A stretch of DNA of 64,000 nt from UBA1309 sp047605645 (lineage in GTDB: Bacteria > Bacteroidota > Bacteroidia > Bacteroidales > Dysgonomonadaceae). A program made the translations under genes and the position numbers. The notes under the pieces are model-generated. The model worked only from the letters and a program-made list of their open reading frames with translations, was not told the DNA's origin and did no database searches. Each line of letters starts with the position of its first letter. Position 1 is the stretch's first letter. Positions 9,301 to 17,951 of this stretch are shown one piece after another. The stretch is taken from the NCBI GenBank assembly GCA_047605645.1, contig JASGFJ010000008.1, positions 55,048 through 119,047 of the forward strand, read 5' to 3'.

Positions 9301-10463
9301 GAAAGATAAATATTATTATAGCATTGTTTCTTCTCTTGGGCAATAGTGCCTGGGCACAGACTGAGACTGATACGATATCGCTTAAAGACATTGACATTCC
9401 AAGTTCACCTGCCTTTATCTTGCTTGACCAAACCCCCACAACCATTGAACGACCAAGTTCGAGCAGGGCTTTTGTATTAAGCATACTTAATTCTTTTCAA
9501 GACAACAATGGAATGCCTAAAAATTATGCTGCTGATTTTACGCCCTTTTGGTTTTTCAAACACCCCAATATGACATCACTAAAATTTGCAGGATATAATG
9601 TTAACAAAAACCGACAACGCATCTTTGGAAATATAGAAAGGGCATCTTTCTCTTTTGCCTTTATCACTACAACAGATACATTAACTCAAAAGCCTGTGAA
9701 TAATTTATCATTGGGATTAAGGGTAAATCTAATTTCAATAAGAAGTAAAAAAGACATTGACGACATTAAAAATGCAAATAAAAAACTCATCGCATACATA
9801 AAAGAAAGGGATGCTAAATTTCAAGAATATCAAGATAGTATTAAAAGAGTTATTAATGACACTTTGCCACTACCTTTAAAATATTCTCAGCCGGCAATAT
9901 ATAAGCAGGCAGCTCAAGACTTTTTTGAAAATTATTCTAACGGAAAAGAATCAAATGAAAGCACCTTGAAAGAAATTTTAGCCCGCAAACCTGTATTTGC
10001 GATAGACGGAGCTTTAGGTTATAACACTTTCTTCTTAGACAACAAGTTTTCTGAAAACCATTTTGGAAGATTGGGGGTCTGGCTAACCCTTAATTACGCA
10101 CAACCTTTAGACAAAGGTGGAAGCGCAAAAAATTACTTCAACCTATATGCCATTGGCAGATATTTGTCTGACGGAACAACTATAGAAAATGGCAATTATA
10201 AAAAAGTTGACAATTATGATGTTGGAGGCAAGATTGAATTTGAGTTAAAAAAAATTTCAATTGGGTATGAATACATTTATAGAGTAAATAATATTTCAAA
10301 TACTTTCAGGTCTAATGGGTTACTAAAATATAAGGTGTCAGACCAAGTGTTTTTAACAGGAGCTTTTGGAAAGAATTTCGGAGATTCTAATAATTTAATT
10401 TCACTATTGGGAATTAATTGGGGTTTCTCAACCGGAAATGAAAAAGCCACAGTAAAAGAGTAA
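9297..10463 (+). CDS. Unknown exported protein, probable outer-membrane beta-barrel
   Basis: A 388-residue protein with a clear signal peptide (residues 1-20, cleaved after SAWAQ). The middle (about 155-225) is a charged, helical insertion; the second half is made of alternating aromatic/polar strands (GVWLTLNYAQPL, KISIGYEYIYRVN, QVFLTGAFGKNFG), as in outer-membrane barrels. The first half (GYNVNKNRQRIFG, SFSFAFITTTD) looks barrel-like too. It overlaps the preceding gene by four bases. The partner has no signal peptide, so the pair joins a cytoplasmic protein with an envelope protein. No family name can be given. Confidence 0.7.
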   Translation: MRKINIIIALFLLLGNSAWAQTETDTISLKDIDIPSSPAFILLDQTPTTIERPSSSRAFVLSILNSFQDNNGMPKNYAADFTPFWFFKHPNMTSLKFAGYNVNKNRQRIFGNIERASFSFAFITTTDTLTQKPVNNLSLGLRVNLISIRSKKDIDDIKNANKKLIAYIKERDAKFQEYQDSIKRVINDTLPLPLKYSQPAIYKQAAQDFFENYSNGKESNESTLKEILARKPVFAIDGALGYNTFFLDNKFSENHFGRLGVWLTLNYAQPLDKGGSAKNYFNLYAIGRYLSDGTTIENGNYKKVDNYDVGGKIEFELKKISIGYEYIYRVNNISNTFRSNGLLKYKVSDQVFLTGAFGKNFGDSNNLISLLGINWGFSTGNEKATVKE

Positions 10464-10480
10464 CGACAGCTAATACATAC

Positions 10481-10515
10481 CCTTTCGTGAGGGTTGTGCC
10501 GACCTTCACGAAAGG
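10481..10515 (+). terminator. Terminator of the two-gene module
   Basis: CCTTTCGTGA pairs perfectly with TCACGAAAGG over a 15-base loop, followed by TAGTTTTAC, 18 bases after the stop of the barrel gene. It also lies just beyond the 3' end of the opposing IS66 remnant and could serve both strands. Confidence 0.65.
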
Positions 10516-10524
10516 TAGTTTTAC

Positions 10525-10881
10525 CTAATTTTTCGTAAGCCCCGAACGTATTTCACCTTTAAATCGAATACTTACGCCACCAGGTAGCTCAATGCAAATT
10601 TCTTCTTGAACATCTTGAACCTTTTCACCGGGGTTACTTGAGGTATGCTGTGAATAAATAGTCGCATCCGCAGGTGCTATAAATGAAACACGGGCAAACT
10701 TCCCGGTAGAGGCATCGGTGGGGTGAGTACGATAGCTACGGGAATAACCAAACTTCGACTTCCAAGAGTAGAAACTAGGCTCTGCACAAGCCTCGTTGGT
10801 GCAAAAATCCTTAATAGAGAGTTCACTGGAACGCTGACGGTCCAATAAGACGATGAATTCTTCTTTGTGCATTTGATTCAT
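10525..10881 (-). pseudogene. IS66-family accessory protein (TnpA-like), solitary remnant
   Basis: The product (118 aa from the ATG at 10881) contains EEFIVLLDRQ, SELSIKDFC, AEPSFYSWKSKFG and the C-terminal ELPGGVSIRFKG, which together are typical of the first ORF of IS66 elements. The tnpB and tnpC genes that should follow downstream are absent; a terminator and the neighbouring module lie there instead. The reading frame is intact, but the element cannot transpose by itself. Confidence 0.75.
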
Positions 10882-11063
10882 GATAGTAATTTTTGAACAA
10901 AGAACGCAAGTCTGATGCACAATTCAAACGGGTACTTACTCGGGAGCTTACGGAGAAAGAGAGAAAGTTGGGTTAAAAGTTAGCCGAAAGTTGTTGTTCA
11001 CTTTGTTGCCTCCACAAAGAAAAAGCAGCTAAGAATTTCTTCTTAACTGCTTAATTTTCTCGG

Positions 11064-11138
11064 TGGGCGTTGAGGGATTCGAACCCCCGACCCTCTGCTT
11101 GTAAGGCAGATGCTCTGAACCAGCTGAGCTAAACGCCC
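11064..11138 (-). tRNA. tRNA-Val (anticodon TAC)
   Basis: On the minus strand the acceptor arms GGGCGTT/AACGCCC, a D-arm, the anticodon loop CTTACAA and a T-arm with GGTTCGAAT are all present. The anticodon reads UAC (valine). CCA is not encoded. Confidence 0.95.
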
Positions 11139-11270
11139 GATTTGTTTTTTACTCTTTCAAGTATGTCTTTCTCTTAAAGACGTTGCAAAGGTACAGCTTT
11201 TTTTGAAACTACAAAATTTCAGAACAAGTTTTTTCTTCTTTTTTCTTTGTGCATCTAGCATAGAAACAAG

Positions 11271-11305
11271 AATCCGGCTGAACTTCAAACAAGTAAAGCC
11301 GGATT
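11271..11305 (-). terminator. Terminator of the zinc-ribbon gene
   Basis: AATCCGGCT and AGCCGGATT form a nine-pair stem 31 bases past the end of the minus-strand zinc-ribbon gene. On that strand it is followed by a T-rich stretch. Confidence 0.6.
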
Positions 11306-11335
11306 AGCAGGTCTATTTTTTTTGAGAATTTTTTC

Positions 11336-12091
11336 TTAGTTCATCAATTCTTCATCAACCATGATACGGCCGCAATATTCACAAACAATAATCTTCTTCC
11401 CTAATTTAATATCCATTTGTCTTTGTGGTGGAATTTTATTGAAGCATCCACCGCATGCACCACGCTGCAATGTAACAATCGCCAATCCATTTCTCGCACT
11501 TTTACGAATTCTGCGGAAGGCAGTCAACAGACGCGGCTCGATTTTTGTTTCAATAGTTTTCACCTCTTCACGAATCACCTCTTCCTGTTGTTTGGTTTCA
11601 GAAACGATTTCGTCCAGTTCTTCTTTCTTATGATTCAAATCGATTGTTTTTTCATTCAGCAAATCCTGGCTTTTTGCAATCTGTTCTGAAAGATTCTTTG
11701 TTTCAAAGCTGAATTCACGCACACGCTTCTCTGCCAGTTCTATTTCCAAAGTCTCGAATTCTACTTCTTTAGAAAGATGGTCAAACTCCCGATTGTTACG
11801 AACATTATCGAGTTGCGCTTTGTATTTTTCAATCTTCGCATTCGATTCCTGAATCTTTTGCTTCTGTCCTGTCACGTTCGTTTCTGCGGCTTTAAGATCG
11901 GCTTTATATTTCTCGATACGTGTTTTCAATCCGGCAATTTCATCATCCAAATCAGAAACTTCTAATGGAAGTTCTCCTCTCAAGGTTTTAATTTTGTCTA
12001 TTTCCGACAATTTAGTCTGAAGCAAATACAGGGTTCTTAGTTTCTCTTCTACCGAAACTTCCTGGTCATTTCCACTTTTTCTTGATTCCAT
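11336..12091 (-). CDS. Coiled-coil protein with C4 zinc ribbon (DUF164/CdsZ-like)
   Basis: A 251-residue protein: about residues 15-180 form a long coiled-coil hairpin rich in Lys/Glu, and the end is a zinc ribbon with Cys213-x2-Cys216 (GACGGC) and Cys237-x2-Cys240 (CEYC). This is the zf-RING_7/DUF164 family, found widely in bacteria and often next to nif3 genes, as here. The biochemical role is not established; nucleic-acid binding or envelope assembly have been proposed. It probably follows the Nif3 gene in one operon, separated by about 130 bases, with a terminator just behind it. Confidence 0.9.
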   Translation of the reverse strand: MESRKSGNDQEVSVEEKLRTLYLLQTKLSEIDKIKTLRGELPLEVSDLDDEIAGLKTRIEKYKADLKAAETNVTGQKQKIQESNAKIEKYKAQLDNVRNNREFDHLSKEVEFETLEIELAEKRVREFSFETKNLSEQIAKSQDLLNEKTIDLNHKKEELDEIVSETKQQEEVIREEVKTIETKIEPRLLTAFRRIRKSARNGLAIVTLQRGACGGCFNKIPPQRQMDIKLGKKIIVCEYCGRIMVDEELMN

Positions 12092-12218
12092 ATTCTGCTA
12101 ATATATTTAGTTTTAAATTACGCTGATATATAAATAAAAAAAGTAGCAGCAAACAATCCCGAACGGATGTGTTCATCTACTACATTGCTGCATCCGCGGG
12201 ATTTGGTCGACCGCCCGA

Positions 12219-13313
12219 TTACAGATAGTTCACAGGATTAACATCGAATCCTGATTTATGGACTGCAAAGGTAGGATATTTTTCCGACAAAACGTCATAA
12301 AATATTTCTTTTGAGCATATTTCAGATTCATAATGCCCGATAGTTGCCAACAGAAGCTTATCTTCGACATCATAAAAATCATTGTATTTAGCCTCTCCGG
12401 TCACAAACACATCGGCTCCGTAAGCAATGGCATTCTTGATAAGAAAAGCGCCGCTTCCGCCACATAAAGCCACATCACGAACCGGTTTTCCCCGAAAAGG
12501 TGAATGCATCAGCGTATGAAGACGAAAGACGTCTTTGAGCAGAAATAAGAAATCCTCCTCCTCCATTTCTTCCGGAAGAGTTCCCACAACTCCACTGCCC
12601 GCCTGAGCCCAAGTATTTTCAAGCGCATAAAAGTCGTATACCGGTTCTTCGTACGGATGAACTGCCACCAATGCACTTATGGCCTCATTCATCTTATATC
12701 GAGGCAGAATCGTTTCAATCCGGACTTCGTCCTCCAGATGAACCTCTCCTATTTGTCCGCAAAACGGATTTGCATTCTCTCCCGCCCGAAATGTCCCTTT
12801 ACCTTCGAGGTTGTAGCTGACAGAATCATAATTGCCAACATTCCCTGCACCTGCATTATAAAGAGCGTTCCTGACCGTATCGGCATAAGCAACAGGAACA
12901 AAAGTAACCATCTTCAATAAATTGTGAGGCATGGGGCTCAGCACACGCACATTCTGAAGGTTAAGCATATCTGCCAGCCTAGAATTGATGCCTCCGGTTG
13001 CATTGTCGAGGTTCGTATGAGCAGCATAGAGAACAATATCATGTTTGCAAGCCTGAATCATACACCGTTCAACGTATGTTTTTCCCGTTAGCGATTTAAA
13101 ACTACGGAAAGCGATTGGATGATGTGCTACAATCAGATTACATCCCAGATTGATAGCTTCCGAAATCACATTTTCAGTCACATCAATACACAACAACACT
13201 CCAGACGCTTCCTGGTTGATATCACCAATCTGCACTCCCGAATTATCAAAATTCTCCTGTAATGCCAATGGAGCAAGCTGCTCGATGGTTTGAATCAGTT
13301 CCTTAATTCTCAT
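12219..13313 (-). CDS. Nif3-like dinuclear metal protein (DUF34/YbgI family, long form)
   Basis: The family folds as a hexameric ring with two metals per subunit and is annotated GTP cyclohydrolase-like or Nif3-like; its true reaction is unsettled. Seen here: NFDNSGVQIGD near residue 25, the metal motif IVAHHPIAF, GEAKYNDFYD and GHYESE near the C-terminus. At 364 residues it is the long form with an extra PII/CutA-like domain inserted in the middle (about 135-230). The ATG at 13313 (MRIKELIQ) is preferred to one four codons upstream. The zinc-ribbon gene downstream is its usual companion. Confidence 0.92.
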   Translation of the reverse strand: MRIKELIQTIEQLAPLALQENFDNSGVQIGDINQEASGVLLCIDVTENVISEAINLGCNLIVAHHPIAFRSFKSLTGKTYVERCMIQACKHDIVLYAAHTNLDNATGGINSRLADMLNLQNVRVLSPMPHNLLKMVTFVPVAYADTVRNALYNAGAGNVGNYDSVSYNLEGKGTFRAGENANPFCGQIGEVHLEDEVRIETILPRYKMNEAISALVAVHPYEEPVYDFYALENTWAQAGSGVVGTLPEEMEEEDFLFLLKDVFRLHTLMHSPFRGKPVRDVALCGGSGAFLIKNAIAYGADVFVTGEAKYNDFYDVEDKLLLATIGHYESEICSKEIFYDVLSEKYPTFAVHKSGFDVNPVNYL

Positions 13314-13390
13314 TTTGTAAATCAATAATAATTACCTGCCGGATACAAACTTACATAATTTATTCATTCTGAGCTTCAAACAAAATAAAA

Positions 13391-13418
13391 AAAGTTGCCA
13401 ACAGAGATCAGCAACTTT
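13391..13418 (-). terminator. Terminator of the Lrp-type regulator
   Basis: AAAGTTGC and GCAACTTT pair over a 12-base loop; on the minus strand a TTTTTTTATTTTG run follows. It lies 24 bases beyond the regulator's stop. Confidence 0.8.
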
Positions 13419-13441
13419 CATATAGAACAAAAAAATAAAAA

Positions 13442-13906
13442 TTATTCAGCCTTTGAGATTGGTATTTGACGTTTAACACCTTGACTCAATGAGATCATTG
13501 TTTCCGTTGCCACAACGCCTTCAATTTCCTGAATCTTGTCATTCAAAAGATTCATCAGATGCTCATTATCTCTGGCATACAATTTCACAAGAATTGTGTA
13601 CGGTCCTGTTGTAAAATGAGACTCAACCACTTCTGGTATTTTATCCAGCTCTGGTATTACTGTTTTATACATCGAACCTTTTTCAAGCTTCACCCCAATA
13701 TAAGTACAAGTATTATAACCAAGCACCTTCGGATTAATAATGTATCCGGAACCAACTATCACATTCATCTCAATCATGCGTTGCACGCGTTGATGAATAG
13801 CTGCACGGGAAACACCACATTCTAAAGCTACATCTTTGAACGGGATACGAGCATTCTGTGAAATAATCTCAAGAATCTTTTTGTCAAGCTTATCTATTTT
13901 ATCCAT
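13442..13906 (-). CDS. Lrp/AsnC family transcriptional regulator
   Basis: A 154-residue regulator: winged helix-turn-helix at about residues 5-60 (DKKILEIISQNARIPFKDVA, then SRAAIHQRVQRM) and a RAM effector domain at about 70-150 with HFTTGPYTILVKL. Such proteins form octamers that sense amino acids and bind promoter DNA. The ATG at 13906 (MDKIDKLDKK) fits the family; an upstream ATG would add 13 hydrophobic residues. A TAnnTTTG promoter box lies 28 bases upstream and a terminator follows, so the gene is a single unit. Its targets are not visible. Confidence 0.93.
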   Translation of the reverse strand: MDKIDKLDKKILEIISQNARIPFKDVALECGVSRAAIHQRVQRMIEMNVIVGSGYIINPKVLGYNTCTYIGVKLEKGSMYKTVIPELDKIPEVVESHFTTGPYTILVKLYARDNEHLMNLLNDKIQEIEGVVATETMISLSQGVKRQIPISKAE

Positions 13907-13933
13907 AAAAGTTACTTTTTTTCTTAGTGGAAA

Positions 13934-13941
13934 CAAAAATA
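13934..13941 (-). promoter_or_regulatory. Bacteroidota -7 box (TATTTTTG) for the Lrp gene
   Basis: On the minus strand TATTTTTG matches the TAnnTTTG consensus, with a T-rich segment 20-25 bases upstream in the -33 position. It is 28 bases from the start codon. Confidence 0.6.
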
Positions 13942-14035
13942 GCAACTATTTTTGAAAAAGAAGACATTTTGACTTTAAAAAACGCATATACTTTCCATAT
14001 TAATGCGCATTCAATTATTTAGGGGAATAAAAGAG

Positions 14036-14064
14036 AGCCGGGATAACAGAATGCTACCCCGGCT
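14036..14064 (-). terminator. Terminator of the FKBP operon
   Basis: AGCCGGG and CCCGGCT form a GC-rich stem; T-rich sequence follows on the minus strand. It lies 46 bases downstream of the lipoprotein isomerase gene. Confidence 0.75.
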
Positions 14065-14109
14065 TTTAATCGGATTTACTTACATTTTGTAAGCCGTATC
14101 TCTTTCGAA

Positions 14110-15129
14110 TTATTTTTCAATACTCAATAATTCAATTTCAAATTGCAATACTGAGAATGGTTTGATCTTACCCATATCAGCAGATCCGTAACCTAATTGG
14201 TAAGGTACCCAAACTGTATATTTTGAACCCACAGGCATCAATTGTAAAGCTTCAGTCCAACCTTTCACTACTTCATTCACACGGAATGTAGCAGGTTCTT
14301 TTCTTTCGTATGAACTATCAAAAACAGTTCCGTCAAGAAGTTTTCCAACATAGTTTACTTTCACGCGGTCAGTTGCTTTTGGTTTTTCTCCAGAACCAGT
14401 AGTAACTACTTTGTATTGAAGACCACTCGCTGTCGTAACAACTCCTTCTTTTGTTTTATTTTCAGCCAGGAATTTTTCTCCGGCTTCAATCACGCCTCCG
14501 TATTGTTTTTTCAGTTCAGCATCTTTTTTAGATTGAGCTTCAGCCTGAAGCACCTGCATTTTTTGCTGCATAATTTGTTGAGCGTTAGGCAAAAGAGGTT
14601 GCTCTTTTTTCAAGACACCAACCATTGCTTTTAAGATCAGGTCTTTGTTCAATTTTTCTTTTGCGTTAGGACCAAAGATTTGACCTTCAAGTCCAGGCAT
14701 CATTTGTTTTGCAATCTGGTTACCAACAGTCACACCCATGATACGTGGCGTTTTTTCTTCGCTGGCAGTCAAACCTTCTTTCAAGCCTTCAACGAATCCT
14801 GCAAGATTTTTTGTATTTGCTTTTGTAACAGAATCAATTTTCACTTTCAGTTCTTTTTCCAGCTTATCTTTTGCTGCAGCATCTTTTTCAGCATTGATAC
14901 GTCCGGTATACGACATTTTCAACTGAGCAGTATCTGTCAATACCCCTAATTGATACAGATATTGTTCCAATCCCTGTTGAGCCAGGTTCACACCATAAGC
15001 ATAAGAAATTGTATCAACAGACGTTTTCAATGATGCACTCGAAGAAGAAGCACCACCACCGTTGCAAGAAGCAGCAAATGAGCTGAAAGCCACTACTGCG
15101 CCACACATTAAAAATTGAATTTTTTTCAT
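14110..15129 (-). CDS. FKBP-type peptidyl-prolyl isomerase, lipoprotein
   Basis: A 339-residue envelope chaperone. The leader ends in a lipobox with Cys22 (FAASC), so it is lipidated. Residues 30-235 are the helical dimerisation/chaperone part typical of FkpA-like proteins, with a Gln/Lys-rich coil (QQKMQVLQAEAQSKKDAELK). Residues 240-338 are the FKBP domain: VKVNYVGKLLDGTVFDSS, the FRVNEVVKGWTEALQLM core and YGSADMG. It accelerates proline isomerisation in secreted proteins. The smaller isomerase gene lies 25 bases upstream in the same direction, so both are one operon behind the promoter box at 15812. Confidence 0.93.
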   Translation of the reverse strand: MKKIQFLMCGAVVAFSSFAASCNGGGASSSSASLKTSVDTISYAYGVNLAQQGLEQYLYQLGVLTDTAQLKMSYTGRINAEKDAAAKDKLEKELKVKIDSVTKANTKNLAGFVEGLKEGLTASEEKTPRIMGVTVGNQIAKQMMPGLEGQIFGPNAKEKLNKDLILKAMVGVLKKEQPLLPNAQQIMQQKMQVLQAEAQSKKDAELKKQYGGVIEAGEKFLAENKTKEGVVTTASGLQYKVVTTGSGEKPKATDRVKVNYVGKLLDGTVFDSSYERKEPATFRVNEVVKGWTEALQLMPVGSKYTVWVPYQLGYGSADMGKIKPFSVLQFEIELLSIEK

Positions 15130-15154
15130 AGTTTATCTTTATTTTTATTGTAAA

Positions 15155-15739
15155 TTATTCGATTCCTAGCAATTCGACATCAAAAACCAATGCAGAGTTC
15201 GGTTCAATGCTCTGACCTGCACCCGATGCCCCATAAGCCAATTCCGAAGGAATGAAAAGTCTCCATTTCGCACCAACAGCCATCAATTGTAAAGCTTCTA
15301 CCCAACCTTTTATAACCTGGTTAACACCAAATACGGCAGGTTCACCGCGCTGAACACTACTATCAAACACCGTGCCGTCTATCAACGTACCGTGGTAATG
15401 GCAACGTACCTTATCTGTTGCTGAGGGTTTCGGACCGCTTCCACTTTTCAATACCTGATATTGAAGACCGCTTGGAAGAGTCACAACACCGGCTTTTCCT
15501 TTATTGACAGACAAAAATTCCTCACCGGCTTTTTTATTCAGCTTCAATTTCTCCTCCTGAAGTTCTACAAAGTAATCATTAATTACCTGTTTAGCTTCAT
15601 CGTATGTCATTTCGGGTTGAATACCTTCCAACACATGTTGAAGGCCTTTTTGAAAAGATTCTAAATCTATCTGGTTAATGCCTGAAGCACGGAAATTATT
15701 CCCAATGCTCAAGCCTAAAGCATAACTTAGTTTGTTCAT
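15155..15739 (-). CDS. FKBP-type peptidyl-prolyl isomerase
   Basis: A 194-residue FKBP protein with the N-terminal helical domain (residues 1-90, MNKLSYALGLSIGNNF) and a complete FKBP domain (VRCHYHGTLIDGTVFDSS, VIKGWVEALQLM, LAYGASGAG). There is no signal peptide or lipobox, so it is probably cytoplasmic, in contrast with its lipidated neighbour. The two share the same FKBP core sequence and look like an old duplication. It is the first gene of the operon. Confidence 0.92.
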   Translation of the reverse strand: MNKLSYALGLSIGNNFRASGINQIDLESFQKGLQHVLEGIQPEMTYDEAKQVINDYFVELQEEKLKLNKKAGEEFLSVNKGKAGVVTLPSGLQYQVLKSGSGPKPSATDKVRCHYHGTLIDGTVFDSSVQRGEPAVFGVNQVIKGWVEALQLMAVGAKWRLFIPSELAYGASGAGQSIEPNSALVFDVELLGIE

Positions 15740-15811
15740 GTATAAAAAATAATCTTATTTCGACACATTTCCGATGAACTCAGAAACGGACAAATTTATA
15801 AATAAATCGCA

Positions 15812-15819
15812 CAAAAGTA
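15812..15819 (-). promoter_or_regulatory. -7 box (TACTTTTG) for the FKBP operon
   Basis: TACTTTTG on the minus strand fits TAnnTTTG, with TTGAATTG about 17-20 bases upstream as a -33 element. A second match, TATCTTTG at 15894-15901 on the same strand, could be an additional start. Confidence 0.6.
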
Positions 15820-15962
15820 ATGCTTTTCAATTCAAGAATACTATTTTTACAAGACAAAATCGTTTCTTTTGCGGCCATGATTGTTAAATAATACAAAGAT
15901 AGGCAGTTAAATGTCTTTCCGCAGAGAATATACTAACATTGAAAATATAAAATCTACCTTGT

Positions 15963-16658
15963 ATGAAGAAAATTATCGTCCTTACGGGTGCAGGAATGAG
16001 TGCCGAAAGCGGAATTGCTACTTTTCGGGATTCGGGAGGTTTGTGGGATAAATATCCGGTAGAGGAGGTAGCGACTCCGGAAGGGTTCATGAGAAACCCA
16101 AAATTGGTGCTTGATTTCTACAATGTGCGCCGCAAAGAACTTTTGGCCAGTAAACCCAACGCAGGACATTACGAACTTGCGGCTCTCGAAAAAGATTTTG
16201 ATGTACGCATTATCACACAGAATATCGACAACCTTCATGAACAAGCCGGAAGTACACAAGTAACCCATTTGCATGGCGAACTGATGAAAGTACAATCGGT
16301 AAGGAATCCAAATCTTATCTACGAACTTTCAGCAGACAAGCCGGAAATCCATGTAGGCGATAAAGCTGAAGATGGAGCTCAACTGCGTCCCTTTATTGTC
16401 TGGTTTGGCGAAGCAGTTCCCAAAATAGAAGAAGCCATCGAGCTTTCTTCTCAAGCCGACATATACATTGTGATAGGAACTTCGCTCAATGTGTATCCGG
16501 CAGCGGGATTACTGAACTACGCCCCAAGCCATATACCCATATACCTGATCGATCCGAAAGAGGTTGCTTCCGGAAGAAAGGATGTTGTTTTTATTCAAAA
16601 AGGTGCTTCCGAGGGGATGAAATGGCTGGCAGAAAAGCTGAGAGAGCAATATACCTGA
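15963..16658 (+). CDS. cobB: NAD-dependent protein deacylase (sirtuin, CobB/SIR2 family)
   Basis: A 231-residue cytosolic sirtuin that removes acyl groups from lysines using NAD. GAGMSAESGIATFRDSGGLW (residues 9-28) binds NAD, TQNIDNLHE is the ribose/nicotinamide loop, and His104 of HLHGEL is the catalytic base. Tyr53-x2-Arg56 (FYNVRR) is the pair that in class III sirtuins binds succinyl or malonyl groups, so desuccinylation is likely as well as deacetylation. The protein contains no cysteine at all, so the usual four-Cys zinc site is missing. A strong terminator directly follows; the gene stands alone. Confidence 0.93.
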   Translation: MKKIIVLTGAGMSAESGIATFRDSGGLWDKYPVEEVATPEGFMRNPKLVLDFYNVRRKELLASKPNAGHYELAALEKDFDVRIITQNIDNLHEQAGSTQVTHLHGELMKVQSVRNPNLIYELSADKPEIHVGDKAEDGAQLRPFIVWFGEAVPKIEEAIELSSQADIYIVIGTSLNVYPAAGLLNYAPSHIPIYLIDPKEVASGRKDVVFIQKGASEGMKWLAEKLREQYT

Positions 16659-16690
16659 AGTTGTTCCAAAAGTCGGAACAACCTCTTTTT
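16658..16690 (+). terminator. Terminator of the sirtuin gene
   Basis: GTTGTTCC and GGAACAAC (16660-16682) pair over seven bases and are followed by CTCTTTTTC, directly after the stop codon. Confidence 0.85.
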
Positions 16691-16806
16691 CTAGCCTTTT
16701 TCTTCAGAGCTGCACCTGAGACCGTTTTCAAACATTCAATCCTCTGAAAGATAAAAACACTTTTTGCACAACTCCTTTTACATATACTCTAAAAACACTT
16801 AACACA

Positions 16807-17076
16807 ATGAAATATATTCTTGTAGCTTTCCTTTTACTTCCATTCTGTCTTCCTGCTCAAAATAGTAAGCAGTTAAAAGAAAAGGCTCTTCAGGAGAATA
16901 CGGCAGCAAAATGGAATGATGTTGCCGAATATTTTTACCATCAACGAACCGATCCCTAGTCACTGAAGGACTGTGATACAATATCTACATTCGATTACCT
17001 ACACGATTCCTTATACCGCCAACATTTCAATCATGCTACGGAAAATAGATATTACAAAGAATTCACCCTTTTTTGA
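16807..17076 (+). pseudogene. Truncated TPR/sensor-type exported protein
   Basis: The frame starts with a signal peptide (MKYILVAFLLLPFCLPAQ), runs KEKALQENTAAKWNDVAEYF and hits TAG at 16957-16959. It then continues in frame for 38 more codons (LKDCDTISTFDYLHDSLY, then RYYKEF) to TGA at 17074. This looks like the N-terminus of a secreted TPR protein or TPR sensor kinase like the one at 17952, cut off after about 90 codons. Both a nonsense mutation and a 3' truncation make it a pseudogene. Confidence 0.65.
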
Positions 17077-17211
17077 TTTCTTGTCAGGTTTTAGGTCAGC
17101 ACCGGTGCTACATGGGGTTAGATTCTCTGTACCTGAACGAGTCTTAAGGACTTGAGAATAAGACATACAAGTTGTCATCAAAACAAATAATAAAATAAGT
17201 AATTTTTTCAT
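17011..17211 (-). pseudogene. Truncated small exported protein
   Basis: On the minus strand a 66-codon frame starts at 17211 with a good signal peptide (MKKLLILLFVLMTTCMSYSQ) followed by KTRSGTENLTPCSTGAD. After about residue 48 the frame runs into DNA that on the other strand belongs to the TPR pseudogene, so the natural C-terminus is probably lost. A minus-strand TCTCTTTG box lies at about 17228-17235. It could still be a short functional peptide, but tail-to-tail fusion with a pseudogene argues for a remnant. Confidence 0.45.
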
Positions 17212-17951
17212 TGTGTTATTTTTTGCAAAGAGACTTAAATAAAGATTGAAATTCGCATGAATATCAATAAGAATAAAACTCTAATTTTGAATTTGCTTGT
17301 GTATTTATTTAAATAGACAGTTATAGGTATAACCACCCTGCCTGTGCGTATAAAGATAGTATATTTCATCGAAAAACAGTTAAAGCAGAAAGAATTTCTG
17401 GGATTCTGACACCACACTTCGATTAACCACAATGTATCGACTCCGCATAGCACGAGCAAATCCGGAACGAAGTATTTTGGAACCTATTAAGCACAAATGC
17501 GGAGAATAAGTTTAATTTACAGAACTCACCGACTACTCTTTCACAAATCCAGTCCCATTAAAAACCTAAAAACAAACATTTCAAAAACGTTTGAGGGTAA
17601 AATAAGCTTTTGTGAATTTATAAATCATTGACCCCTAAAACCAGATATTCGTTGATTATTTTCAAAGAAGTAGGCACTCACATAAAAGACAAATACCTTC
17701 TGCCTGCATTTCTCTTTTTGTTATTTTTTCTTCGGAAGCCATTTTTTCAGCTTATCTTCGGCATCTCACTATCCTCCCCTTTTTCTGGCTCTCTCAATTC
17801 CGCAGAAAACAAATACCGCATTCAGGGCAAACAGATCGGGCAATAATTACCGTAAGGGAATCCTCCGGTATTTGGCCTTTAACACAAAATGCATTATATT
17901 TATACCACGTAAATATCAAATGCAAATTTTACACCCTTCAATTCTGACACA
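17212..17951. other. Long intergenic stretch before the sensor kinase
   Basis: About 740 AT-rich bases. A 72-codon + strand frame at 17628-17846 with a hydrophobic centre (LLPAFLFLLFFL) and a 74-codon - strand frame at 17235-17459 are open, but neither has a ribosome site or recognisable similarity. The first could be a decayed secreted-protein start. No RNA or repeat was seen. Confidence 0.4.

Noticed and set aside
17235..17459. 74-codon minus-strand frame
   Set aside because: No ribosome site, signal peptide or similarity; composition looks random.
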